Shown here: positions 1 through 10,954 of the stretch, piece after piece
How positions within the stretch are numbered: the first letter of the stretch is position 1
How the letters are laid out: the number at the start of each line of letters is the position of its first letter
From: Norana najaformis
Taxonomy: Eukaryota > Annelida > Clitellata > Crassiclitellata > Hormogastridae
Assembly: GCA_964023275.1 (NCBI GenBank)
Contig: OZ029923.1
Coordinates: 4,489,729-4,553,728 of the forward strand
Reading direction: 5' to 3'
Length of the DNA stretch: 64,000 nt
Position numbers and translations under genes: made by a program
The notes under the pieces: generated by a model
What the model saw: only the letters and a program-made list of their open reading frames with translations
Databases searched by the model: none
What the model was told of the DNA's origin: nothing

Positions 1-7
1 TTTGCAG

Positions 8-3000
8 GTGGATGCTGTGGCGAAAGATAAGGTGGACTCGCGACAGTACAGCAAATACCGATCGACAGTGGAGGAGTTTGATAGAGTGACTCACCTTTTG
101 CTAATGCTCTCGAGTCGTCTGGCAAACACGGACAATTCTCTCGATCAGATTTCTTTCTCAGACGACGAACGGCAGAAGGTAACGACTCGGTCGAATATTT
201 AAAACTCGTGGAGAAATATCTAGATGCTGGTTGTTTTTTGTTGGCTAATACCTGCTTACTGCTGTCATAAGTAAGTAAGTAAGTAATTCATTTGTTAATG
301 TGCCATACGGCCATTGGGTGAGCGAGGAATCGTAGGCGTGGATGGACACACAAACAATTAAATGCGTGACGCAGAAAACAAATAAAGGTAGATGCACAGC
401 CACTAAAGGCAGACATGCCGTCGTTGTTTGGAGGGAAGAAAAGCAGATGGGAGACAGCTGACTTTAAGATAAATCTTCATGCACAGGGATGCACTGTGGG
501 ACCATTGTTACCACATTTCAGTATAGTGACACTCGAAGAGGAAGATTAGATTAGATTATAATAACTATGCCGAGTGTGTTGTTAGGAAGATTAGATTAGA
601 TTATAATGACTATGCCGAGTGTGTTAGGAAGATTAGATTAGATTATAATGACTATGCTGAGTGTGTTGTTAGGAAGATTAGATTAGATTATAATGACTCT
701 GCTGAGTGTGTTGTTAGGAAGATTAGATTAGATTATAATGACTATGCTGAGTGTGTTGTTAGGAAGATTAGATTAGATTATAATGACTATGCTGAGTGTG
801 TTGTTAGGAAGATGAGATTAGATTATAATGACTATGCTGAGTGTGTTGTTAGGAAGATGAGATTAGATTATAATGACTATGCTGAGTGTGTTGTTAGGAA
901 GATTAGATTAGATTATAATGACTATGCTGAGTGTGTTGTTAGGAAGATTAGATTAGATTATAATGACTATGCTGAGTGTGTTGTTAGGAAGATTAGATTA
1001 GATTATAATGACTATGCTGAGTGTGTTGTTAGGAAGATTAGATTAGATTATAATGACTATGCTGAGTGTGTTGTTAGGAAGATTAGATTAGATTATAATG
1101 ACTATGCTGAGTGTGTTGTTAGGAAGATTAGATTAGATTATAATGACTATGCTGAGTGTGTTGTTAGGAAGATTAGATTAGATTATAATGACTATGCTGA
1201 GTGTGTTGTTAGGAAGATTAGATTAGATTATAATGACTATGCTGAGTGTGTTGTTAGGAAGATTAGATTAGATTATAATGACTATGCTGAGTGTGTTGTT
1301 AGGAAGATTAGATTAGATTATAATGACTCTGCTGAGTGTGTTGTTAGGAAGATTAGATTAGATTATAATGACTATGCTGAGTGTGTTGTTAGGAAGATTA
1401 GATTAGATTATAATGACTATGCTGAGTGTGTTGTTAGGAAGATTAGATTAGATTATAATGACTATGCTGAGTGTGTTGTTAGGAAGATTAGATTAGATTA
1501 TAATGACTATGCTGAGTGTGTTGTTAGGAAGATTAGATTAGATTATAATGACTCTGCTGAGTGTGTTGTTAGGAAGATTAGATTAGATTATAATGACTAT
1601 GCTGAGTGTGTTGTTAGGAAGATTAGATTAGATTATAATGACTATGCTGAGTGTGTTGTTAGGAAGATTAGATTAGATTATAATGACTATGCTGAGTGTG
1701 TTGTTAGGAAGATGAGATTAGATTATAATGACTATGCTGAGTGTGTTGTTAGGAAGATTAGATTAGATTATAATGACTATGCTGAGTGTGTTGTTAGGAA
1801 GATTAGATTAGATTATAATGACTATGCTGAGTGTGTTGTTAGGAAGATTAGATTAGATTATAATGACTATGCTGAGTGTGTTGTTAGGAAGATGAGATTA
1901 GATTATAATGACTATGCTGAGTGTGTTGTTAGGAAGATTAGATTAGATTATAATGACTATGCTGAGTGTGTTGTTAGGAAGATTAGATTAGATTATAATG
2001 ACTATACTGAGTGTGTTGTTAGGAAGATTAGATTAGATTATAATGACTATGCTGAGTGTGTTGTTAGGAAGATTAGATTAGATTATAATGACTATGCTGA
2101 GTGTGTTGTTAGGAAGATTAGATTAGATTATACTGACTCTGCTGTGTGTGTTGTTAGGAAGATTAGATTAGATTATAATGACTATGCTGAGTGTGTTGTT
2201 AGGAAGATTAGATTAGATTATAATGACTATGCTGAGTGTGTTGTTAGGAAGATTAGATTAGATTATAATGACTATGCTGAGTGTGTTGTTAGGAAGATTA
2301 GATTAGATTATAATGACTATGCTGAGTGTGTTGTTAGGAAGATTAGATTAGATTATAATGACTATGCTGAGTGTGTTGTTAGGAAGATTAGATTAGATTA
2401 TAATGACTATGCTGAGTGTGTTGTTAGGAAGATTAGATTAGATTATAATGACTATGCTGAGTGTGTTGTTAGGAAGATTAGATTAGATTATAATGACTAT
2501 GCTGAGTGTGTTGTTAGGAAGATTAGATTAGATTATAATGACTATGCTGAGTGTGTTGTTAGGAAGATTAGATTAGATTATAATGACTATGCTGAGTGTG
2601 TTGTTAGGAAGATTAGATTAGATTATAATGACTATGCTGAGTGTGTTGTTAGGAAGATTAGATTAGATTATAATGACTATGCTGAGTGTGTTGTTAGGAA
2701 GATTAGATTAGATTATAATGACTATGCTGAGTGTGTTGTTAGGAAGATGAGATTAGATTATAATGACTATGCTGAGTGTGTTGTTAGGAGGATTAGATTA
2801 GATTATAATGACTATGCTGAGTGTGTTGTTAGGAAGATTAGATTAGATTATAATGACTATGCTGAGTGTGTTGTTAGGAAGATTAGATTAGATTATAATG
2901 ACTATGCTGAGTGTGTTGTTAGGAAGATTAGATTAGATTATAATGACTATGCTGAGTGTGTTGTTAGGAAGATTAGATTAGATTATAATGACACTCGAAG

Positions 3001-3973
3001 AGGAAGGTTAGATTAGATTATAATGACTATGCTGAGTGTGTTAGGAAGATTAGATTAGATTATAATGACTATGCTGAGTGTGTTAGGAAGATTAGATTAG
3101 ATTATAATGACTGAGTGTGTTGTTAGGAAGATTAGATTAGATTATATGCTGAGTGTGTTGTTTAGCTGTAGTAGGTAGTAATATTGTTGGATTGTTCAAG
3201 CTGTTTGACTCTAGTTGACAGATGCTTGTCACAAATCTGCCATTTCATTACTATATGTAAAGTAAGCTTCCATGTCCCATGAGGAACATAGTGGAAGCGC
3301 TAATTTCCTTCTACTAAGCCCTTGAGCCAGCAATGGCCGAATCCCAAGGTCCTGGACACGGGGCCAGTGCATCGCAGGACTTGCCATTAACTTCCCAGCT
3401 TATCCTGCTTGATAACAGGCATGTGTGTGCAAACAACTTGCCGAGGGTCGTTACACGGAGTCAAACCCGCAACCACATGATCATTGACCAAACGCGTTAC
3501 CGACAGACCACTGAGTCGCACACCTTACGTTACCCTACAATTTTTCTTCTCAGAATAGCACTACAGTGGTCAATACAAAGCTGATGGTGCTTGGAATTAG
3601 GATTTGACTGTAAAATTTAGATGACGTCAGACTGATAATTTAGAAAGTTTTTCATTGATTTCTACTCAATGTTTAAATCAGTGTTAAACATTTTCAGGCG
3701 CAGCTGATAGCCAAGCGAGATAATCTGATTGAAAAGTTCGAGGAAGCCCGGTCAATAAAGGACAATAGTAGAACTCGCCGGCAACAGGTGGCCGACTGCC
3801 TTCAGCGACATCTGGCGGCAAATGAGTTTTCAGACTATCAGCAACTTATGAAGACCATATGCCAGCTTAAACTCTTGAGGCATTCTCTCGAAGACCGTGT
3901 ATCGCTGTCCGAGGAGCAGATCAAAGTCCTTGTTGCTGTTATCGAAAAGAACACTAGTGCTAAATATTGCTAG
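8..3973 (+). CDS. SHROOM: Shroom family protein, last two coding exons (ASD2 domain)
   Basis: This is the 3' end of a gene that begins left of the window. Exon 8-178 follows a TTTGCAG acceptor and ends at a GTAACG donor (57 codons, phase 0). Exon 3698-3973 follows TTTTCAG and ends with TAG. The encoded helices resemble the Apx/Shroom domain 2: LLLMLSSRLANTDNSL in the first exon corresponds to the LLL-LSGRLA-VENAL stretch of animal Shrooms, and the C-terminal LEDRVSLSEEQIKVL corresponds to the LEDKIKLGEEQL stretch. In known Shrooms ASD2 forms a coiled coil that binds Rho kinase and drives actomyosin contraction at apical junctions. The last exon adds a short tail after the domain. The N-terminal PDZ and ASD1 regions would lie outside the window. 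Assignment to the family is from recalled motif similarity; the exact paralogue is unknown. Confidence 0.82.
246..345. repeat. Short dispersed repeat (GTAAGTAAGTAA-headed), copy 1
   Basis: A (GTAA)n start is followed by a conserved stretch with TTGTTAA, GCCAT, GTCCATCG-like and GAGCGAGGAATC motifs. The same block recurs at 4618-4690 and 58378-58440, so it is an interspersed repeat, probably part of a SINE. It lies in the Shroom intron. Confidence 0.55.
540..3165 (+). repeat. 45-bp minisatellite array in the Shroom intron
   Basis: About 55 tandem copies of a 45-bp unit beginning GATTAGATTAGATTATAATG. Most copies are identical, with a few recurring point variants (ATGAGATT for ATTAGATT, CTCTGCTG for CTATGCTG). 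Because 45 is divisible by 3, one frame stays open for over 700 codons as a 15-residue repeat, but it lies inside an intron and has no splice context, so I do not call it a gene. The short flank GACACTCGAAGAGGAAG occurs both at the left edge (about 528) and near the right end (about 2991), where degraded units follow. That suggests unequal exchange of a larger block. Confidence 0.97.
3256..3532 (-). mobile_element. tRNA-derived SINE, family A (Shroom intron)
   Basis: On the minus strand the right end starts with a tRNA-like head: an A-box-like CTCAGTGGTC and a B-box-like GGTTTGACTCC. A body follows and the tail is TAAAG-rich at the left end. The same body is repeated at 41365-41515, 41511-41790, 42279-42545 and, inverted, at 51660-51945. 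The copies differ by scattered substitutions. Confidence 0.7.
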
Positions 3974-4376
3974 CTGCGATCTGAATCGTCTAGCTTTGTG
4001 TTCTACTTTAGCCGTCTTTGTGAATTCAGTGCGCTGACTAGGGTCGTGGAAGATTGGTGACTGAAAGTTAGAGGTGCAACAGGGTTTCCATTTGAGGTTT
4101 TGATGAGGTATAGCAATAAGGTTAGAGGCTGCGTAAAGGCACTGTGTAGAAGTCCACTTACGTAAATAGTCTTTGTGATGCTTTGTAGATATTTTGATAT
4201 TTATAGTTGGTATAAATATCGTTTTGCATGAATCTTATTTTCGGCTTGTGCTATGTCTGTCTTGCACTTTCTTGTGGTTATTGGCTGCACGTGTTTTAGG
4301 GAATGGGGTAGAAAACGCTTCTTTAGAAAGTTGCTGTTGATGATATTGGGATTTGAGCAAATAACTGTTGGAATGA

Positions 4377-4382
4377 AATAAA
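4377..4382 (+). promoter_or_regulatory. Candidate poly(A) signal of the Shroom gene
   Basis: AATAAA about 400 bp after the Shroom stop codon, the first good hexamer downstream. Cleavage is expected 10-30 bp further on. Later hexamers (for example near 5105) could give a longer 3' UTR. Confidence 0.45.
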
Positions 4383-7184
4383 AGAGTCTCAAACAAAATG
4401 AAAAATAGACAGACAGAAATATAGAGGTTGAGGGAACATTTTGTGATGTAGTGGATGTAATAGAAAGCATAATAATCTATGGAAATGGTTTTATGAAGGG
4501 TCATAATAATGTGACAAAGCTATTGACTGGTATTTTGCTAGTTGCTAGTGTAAAAAGATATGATGCACTTTTGCGGTGTTTTAAATAATGGCTTCATTCA
4601 AGATCAGTGAAGCCATAAAAGTAAGTAAGTAATTCATCTGTTAACGTGCCATATGTCCATCGCTGAGTGAGGAATCATGGGTGTGAGTGAGTAGGTCACA
4701 GCAGATATTCAACTGCCTGAAGTCTCCCATGCCCAAAGTGGGGTACCCCACATAAAAGACAGGTATTTGCCCTACTCATAAACTGGCATCTGAAGGAAGC
4801 CATCTTTGCACGAAGTTATCTTTGCCTTTGGCCGATCTGGTTGATGTATTACAGTTTTTTTCAGTTCAGAAATTTTTTTGGCAGAAAGGCAATATATAAA
4901 TATTCTGATGCATATATACGATACTTGGCACATGCAGTTTCTAAAGATGCTTTCTGTCCTTAATTCTGAGTAATGCCTTGAATAGTTGGTTCTGCTCTCA
5001 CTCCAAATTATTGATGCTGGGTAGACAGACTTCTGCTGTGCAATAGCTAAAACACTTATTCTTTGTCCTGAACAATCGTTTTTGTTTAAGGCGGCTGCTT
5101 ATGAAATAAAAGCTACATTTTAAAGAGCAATTTATTGGTTAGGTTACTTGTGAGAACTTTATTAGTACAGCAGAAGTTCCTTATAACATGCTTCATTATT
5201 ACGTGAATTCTATTATAATAAGGTTCCAGCGTGACCACGAGTAAAATAGCAGACTTTATTTTATGGAGTTCTTCAGTTTACGTCATTTTCTTGTAAGAAT
5301 TGCAGTAACTTTTTGGTTTTTAATGTAATAGGATGACTGTTTGATGTAGTAAAGCGAACACCAGGCATTCCATATCCCACATTTTATAAAATTGGCTTAG
5401 CAGGCTAAATTTATTAATTTCTTGAGTTGCTGCAACTTTTTTGTGTCCAGCATTTCAAGTGTGTATCCAAACAATGAAGAATTTGATATTTTTCACGAAT
5501 CTCGTTAGAATTCGAGCTTTACTGGGATGATTTCCCTGTTGCAGAAGTTTGATTTAAAAATCCAAGTAGATGCATTTACTGTCTTAGGTCTCATCCATTC
5601 CTGGTGGCAGCTTTTTCGCTCTGCAGTACAAGGTGACTTGGTTCCCACCGGACCACTTCCAAGGTCCAGCATAGAAGTTGATCCGTCTTTCTGGAATAAA
5701 CAGGCAAGTGACATGAGAACCATGGTCTTCTTGCAGTTTGTGAACAAACGTGTCCTTACAACAACGTGGTTTTTAAATGTATGTGGTTTCGTCCTCTGTC
5801 AGAGATGCTTGTGCATCAGGTGTTGTGGAAGGCATGAGATTAGACTTGTGTTTTGTGTGGGTTTGGCTTTCGTTGTCAAGTCTCTGGATCTAGTTGTACA
5901 GGCCATGTTTATGTGAAGCTACATGTGCTGTGACTTTCACGAAAGGCGCCAAACCTTGAATTGTTCAGCTGTACTTTGTGCGTCTAGCTCTAGAGGCCTG
6001 CCCTCCAGATCTGTGATTTGTACCTGAAACTATCCGGTGATGATCCCTGCTTGGGTGTAAACCTCTGTTAGGTAACTGGGCTTGCTCTGTTCTCAATTAT
6101 CTAGACTTGCCGTTGTTTAAATCTCCAATAAGCTGAATTGCCCAATGATTGAAATGAGGAGTCCTGGAGGGGAATATGCAAAATGGAGGGCATAGAGGTG
6201 TTGGAGGGAAGGAAATTAGCAGGGAAGGGAGACAGTGCCATGTGGGTAGGCAACGGAAGTGTACCGGTAATTGCCACCCTGAGGCACGTTTACACCAGTG
6301 GTATGGTGGTTCCCCATGATACCTTTCTTTAAAATTCACTTCAATTTATGGCTTTTAAATGTTCTCAGTTCTTTATCGTGTGCATAATTTCTGTGATACC
6401 ACATATCTTCGAACTGATCATGTTACTTCATAAAGTGTGTCTATAGAAGCCTGGCCTGTAAATACCATGACTGAAATTCATTTCTTGTAATTGGTGAAAT
6501 CGAAACGGTATATTAATAGAACTTTTTGCAGCGTTCATCGCTATTGGCATAGATTTTTAAAGATTCTTTGTTTCTCTAGCCAGTGTTGACTGATTTGGTA
6601 ATGTACTTCAGTTTAATCATCATCGATCGGTATGCAGTTGAGGAGCGTAACAGTTGGCAGACTTTTGTGTGGTGCCGCTGTTTTTCGTCTGGTTATATTA
6701 TACTTGACTTTTAGACGAAGCAAATGATCTGTTTGTTACATTGTTGCTTTTAATCGCCAACCATCGAAACGAGTCTCCAGTTTTGATACGATTTGTCTAT
6801 TTATTTTTCTTTCGTTATTTCTCTTTTCTTGCGTACTCGCACATGACAGTTCACCAGTAGACTGCTCATTATTTTTAGTCTTTTTTTAAGAAAGGGTTTA
6901 TGCCTGTTTTTCAACGACTCGATTGCGGCCTTTTTCAATACTCGGGTAATTTTTCTTTGCGATTCTGCGACTTCTCGTATTGACGATATAAAGTACGAGG
7001 AAATGTTTTAATCCGTTCGCTGGTCAGTTCTGAACCGTGTTCATTCGCTTATGTGGGAAGACGAAGTAGGCAGTATGTTCAGTAATCATGGATTGATATT
7101 TTAAGATAAACATGTGAACTAATACTAAGTCGTGTCGTTTCTTATCGTAATGATAATAAAAATAATAAGTTATTACATGTATAT
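4383..7184. other. Region with no recognised gene
   Basis: I see no convincing coding exon here. A copy of the GTAA-headed dispersed repeat lies at 4618-4690. The sequence is AT-rich, and its proximal part may be 3' UTR of Shroom if a distal poly(A) site is used. The open frames at 5527-5916 and 6097-6339 show no family resemblance. Confidence 0.5.
4618..4690. repeat. Short dispersed repeat (GTAAGTAAGTAA-headed), copy 2
   Basis: Matches the block at 246-345: a GTAAGTAAGTAATTCAT start, then TGTTAACGTGCCATATG and GAGTGAGGAATCATGG. Confidence 0.55.
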
Positions 7185-7590
7185 AGCGCCGTAATAGTAA
7201 ACGAGATTTCGACAGCGCCCAACGAAATCGTAATCTCGAGATTTCTACTGCGCCCAGCGAAAGCAAAGTAACGGAAACGAGCTTATCACAGGCGCTCAAT
7301 CAAAACAAAATCGATAGGCAGGAAAGGTTGGGTTCGAGATCAGGATCCAAGACGGCTACGGTGGATGGTCTTTGGAATTGGATTCGCAGGATAGATTAGG
7401 GGAAGAAGAGGAATCCGGATAGGATCTACGGAAGAGGAGTGTTTCAATTTTGAGTGGAAGACCTGCGCACAGATTGCAAGGGGTGAAGTGATGGTGAGTT
7501 TGTATGATGGATCAGATAATTGTCGTACTTCTGGCGGCAGTTTATTCCAGAGGGGTGGAGCATTTATGACTGGCCGTAGCACGGCCGAGG
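7185..7590 (-). mobile_element. 5'-truncated CR1/L2-like LINE tail (type 1)
   Basis: On the minus strand, codons near 7480-7582 read APPLWNKLPPEVRQL and then FHSKLK, the usual C-terminal end of CR1/L2-type reverse transcriptases. A 3' UTR follows whose end carries a GGCGCTGTCGAAATCTC-like stretch. The same 3' UTR recurs on the plus strand near 57420-57745, 59480-59660, 62600-62875 and 63558-63668, where it ends in ATTACG repeats. Only the extreme 3' end of the element is present. Confidence 0.7.
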
Positions 7591-8297
7591 AAAAAAAACG
7601 CTGTACATGAGTTCAAAAATCAATTACAGTCATATATTTGAAAAAGATAGGTCTTGATTCACGACTTGAATGTGCCCAGAGATGGCGCATTCTTCGCATG
7701 GACAGGAAGACTGCTCCATGCAGTGAGTCCGGCGACGGAGAAGGAACATTCGCCGAACCTCGTGGACTACCTCGGGACATGCAGTTGATTCCTATGGCGC
7801 CGTGCAATAATATTGTAAACTGTAAAATAATTGATAATTTATGCAAACAATATACAACACAAAGTAATATACAGTACAGCACAACTGAAAAATTGTTAAT
7901 ATCCGCCTTAAAGTAGTTCACAAGTTTACACAGACGCCTGAAACAGGATATTTCAGCAACCGTAAACGGACTGAAAAAGTAGAAGTTTTCAGTTTAGGCT
8001 ACCTAAGAGAATAATATGTGTGATGATATTTTGAATGAATACCGTATGCTGCTGATGGAACGATCAGACGGCAAGGGCGACAACCGAGGCTAAGAAAACT
8101 AAGTTGCTAACTCTCATCTTGCGAATACTCTGTAGCTGATTGGGCCACCCCCTGGAATGAATTTTTTAGTTCTGCGTCTTTCGCTAGGGGCGCTACGTGA
8201 ACTTTTGACGCCATAAAACAATCGTTGGATCAGTTATGGCTTCCAAGGTCGAAGTAAATTAATATAAGCGTTAAAATGTCTGCGTGTAGGGACCGTG
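7591..8297. other. Region with no recognised gene
   Basis: Overlapping short open frames on both strands near 7613-7921 show no recognisable protein similarity and no splice or promoter context. Nothing else is evident. Confidence 0.45.
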
Positions 8298-8528
8298 CGC
8301 ATTTTCGCCGATCCCACTTACGTTCAGCAAATCTGAATATTCATGATGCAGCGTGCTACTTTCAGCTAGGCGCGTTGATAACGTGCCCTAGTAGGCCTAA
8401 ACGGTTGTAAACACGCGCAAAATTCCTTAGCTCCAATTTCCAGCAAATACGAATATTCATTAACAGCTGCGTCACTGCATCATGAATATTCATATTTGCT
8501 GAACGTACGTGGGATCGGCGAAAATGCG
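8298..8528. mobile_element. Foldback MITE with 54-bp terminal inverted repeats
   Basis: The left arm 8298-8351 (starting CGCATTTTCGCCGATCCCAC, ending ATTCATGATGCAG) is the near-perfect reverse complement of the right arm 8475-8528, with only a few mismatches. The interior is about 120 bp and has no coding capacity. A second partial copy of the GAATATTCAT motif lies inside. No clear target-site duplication is visible, so the superfamily is unassigned. Confidence 0.75.
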
Positions 8529-9180
8529 GACCGTGCTAGTCCGAAATTTCAAAGCTCTGAAATAAGCCACGATCGGTATGCGAAGCGGCATCCTCACGCG
8601 TAGAGACGCCTTGACGTGCGCTTTAACCAATACAGCTAACTAGGCCAGTAGGCCTATATCTTCAAGCGGCTTTATATAATTTACTGAATGAAAGAACGAA
8701 CAAATGACTTTTGTTAATTGTAAAATAGTATCCCGGAGATGCCTACTACACAGGACATCAACCGATGGCGCACCAATACTAAGTCAGAATCAGGTCAATA
8801 TTCAGAAGACAGCCTCTGGTAGATAAGCAATTTGAAAAAGGCAGTCAGAACGAAATGACACAAGCGATTGATCAGAACGGATACGGGAACTGAGTTCCAA
8901 AATCTAGGTCAAGCAACTGAAAACGCTTTTTCACCAAGTACACTTTTAGTTATTGATATGAATAGAATAAAGGTCGAATAACGACAATTCTGGGGAATGA
9001 GAACTGATTTTAGGCACTGTGTTCAATGTTTTATAAACTGCGAGTCCCACTTTGAAACAAATTCTTTGCTAAATTACAATGTAAAGTAAGGCTAAGATGT
9101 CGTTAAACGGTTTCACATGAAATGATCATAAATTCATGCCTTATGTGTTACAACAACCGCCGTATAGAAGTCACTTAATT
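8529..9180. other. Region with no recognised gene
   Basis: AT-rich single-copy-looking sequence; no exon, RNA gene or repeat recognised. Confidence 0.4.
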
Positions 9181-9184
9181 GCAA

Positions 9185-9490
9185 ACATGCAAACATACAT
9201 ACATACATGCATGCATACATGCATTCATACATACAGCCTGGAGGCAGTTATAAGAGCGCTATATGAATGCACTTACTCGTTCTTACATACATACATGTAC
9301 CTACATACATACATACTGCTACATAATATATATACATACATACACAAATGCACACATACATACATATATACACACAAATACATGCATAAATATATACATA
9401 TTTACATACATACATGCATACGCATGTACCTACATACGTACATACATTCATACATACATACATTCATTCTTACATACATACACACGTAAA
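9185..9490. repeat. (ACAT)n tetranucleotide microsatellite
   Basis: About 300 bp dominated by CATA/ACAT units with ATGC and ACAA interruptions. Long open frames rich in Tyr, Ile, His and Thr on both strands are by-products of the repeat and are not genes. Confidence 0.95.
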
Positions 9491-10259
9491 AAAGCAGGCA
9501 AGTCTAACAATGAATGACCGGTGCAAGCGTTGTGTTTTCCAAGTGAGTGCTGTTGTTAAATGGTTACGGTTGTCATGGACCCAAGACAAACCCAGAAGCC
9601 CCTACAGCGGCCGCTTCATTGATTCGAAGCCTACGCTACTGATCTCACAGGCTGGCCTTGAAACCAATCTAGCAAGGACAGATTTGTCGATTTTCTTGCA
9701 AGCATAGGCTTTCGTATCTTTAAAGACTGGTACATTGGTTCCCATGGTAAATGCCGGCTTGCTTTACATGGCTTAGGCCTTATATTGGCCTTTATAAGTT
9801 TAGGCCTATACACACGTAATGCAGATGACGCCGTATGAGAGGTAGCTATGATTTAGCCGTTGGGACTGTTGTGTCGTAAGCACTGGGCAGAAAAAGTCTG
9901 GTTTGAGTTCGAGTGTAAAAGATGCATCAGATTCAACCAATGCGTCAACGTGTATATTAAAGCTTCTTTGATCGGTTGATAAGTAAGCAAAGCTTGCCTA
10001 CACGTAATCTTGTATACACTGATGCAGCGTGCAATACGTTCCGCTGGGTCTGCGTATTCGGAGTGCACTTATTTTTTGCGAGTAGTTAAGTTAGAGGAGC
10101 TCAGCTGTTTACGGCGCACGAGTTATGTACTTGGAGTTAAGGACTGTTTGACCTACGCCTTCTGCATGTGAAAGCAGCCGTGTACTTCTGTGTACATCGA
10201 TAGCGTCTCATGTTAAGACCAGAATCGATTTTGAAGCAATCAATCGACTGCGAAGTGCT
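9491..10259. other. Region with no recognised gene
   Basis: Sequence between the microsatellite and the start of the duplicated TRP unit. I see no coding exon or repeat of note. Confidence 0.4.
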
Positions 10260-10954
10260 ACTCGAGCGATTTCGGCCAGGAGATAATGCCGAGTGGCCTA
10301 TTAGCGTTAATTCAAAAGTTATCAGATCCGATAAGATGATAAGATTCCGGCTATAAATCTGAGAGTCCGAGTCTTTTCAGCCGAAACCTGGGGATCCTAC
10401 TGAGTACAAGACACGAAAATCTCTCCCGGATCGGTTCGAGTAGGTTGCCTTCAAGAGAATCGTGAAAGGCTCTGAAACTGTTGATTTACTCTCACCTTCC
10501 TGTAGGTCTTGACCCCCCAAACTGAGGCCTACACAGTGTTACTACACGGCTGTGTTATAAGAAGGTGGAAGGAAGACAATGTGAGCACAGCAACGATACG
10601 GCTGAGCTAGCCTACATTTTAAGAAAAAGCCAGGCAACTTCCTTGCTAGAAGCGTTTTAAACGACATAACTGGCATGAAGTTTCTTTTCTTGATATCACA
10701 CATCAACCAATTTCAAACTCGATGAACGGAGAGGACTAGGCGCCTGTGAATGTATCACTTGGTTCTCACGACTTCGTTTGGGGATGCAGGAATCCGGAAT
10801 TTACGATCAGTCCAAATATCACGATTACGAGTTTTATGCTGTTAAATTGAATGCTTCAATCCAGCAGAGCAGGTAACCTAGAGATCTTCATATTCACCAG
10901 TAGGGCTATAGTTCTACATTTCGAGCAGACAGCTGTAAGATACAGGCAGAGGAA
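10260..10954 (+). promoter_or_regulatory. 5' flank / 5' UTR of TRP channel copy 1
   Basis: This block is homologous to 20715-21439 (copy 2) and 29070-29929 (copy 3); shared landmarks are CGAGCGATTTCGG, CAAGACACGAAAATCT, GAGGCCT and ACATTTCGAGCAGACA. Copies 2 and 3 have a TATAAAA box about 450 bp before the ATG; here the aligned site reads CCCCCCAAA. Promoter function is inferred from position and conservation. Confidence 0.5.

Noticed and set aside
812-3016. 734-codon open frame with a 15-residue repeat
   Set aside because: Produced by a 45-bp satellite inside a Shroom intron; no start, splice or promoter context.
5527-5916. 129-codon frame downstream of Shroom
   Set aside because: No family similarity; probably 3' UTR or intergenic.
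9136-9707. Several Tyr/His/Thr-rich open frames on both strands
   Set aside because: Artefacts of the ACAT microsatellite.
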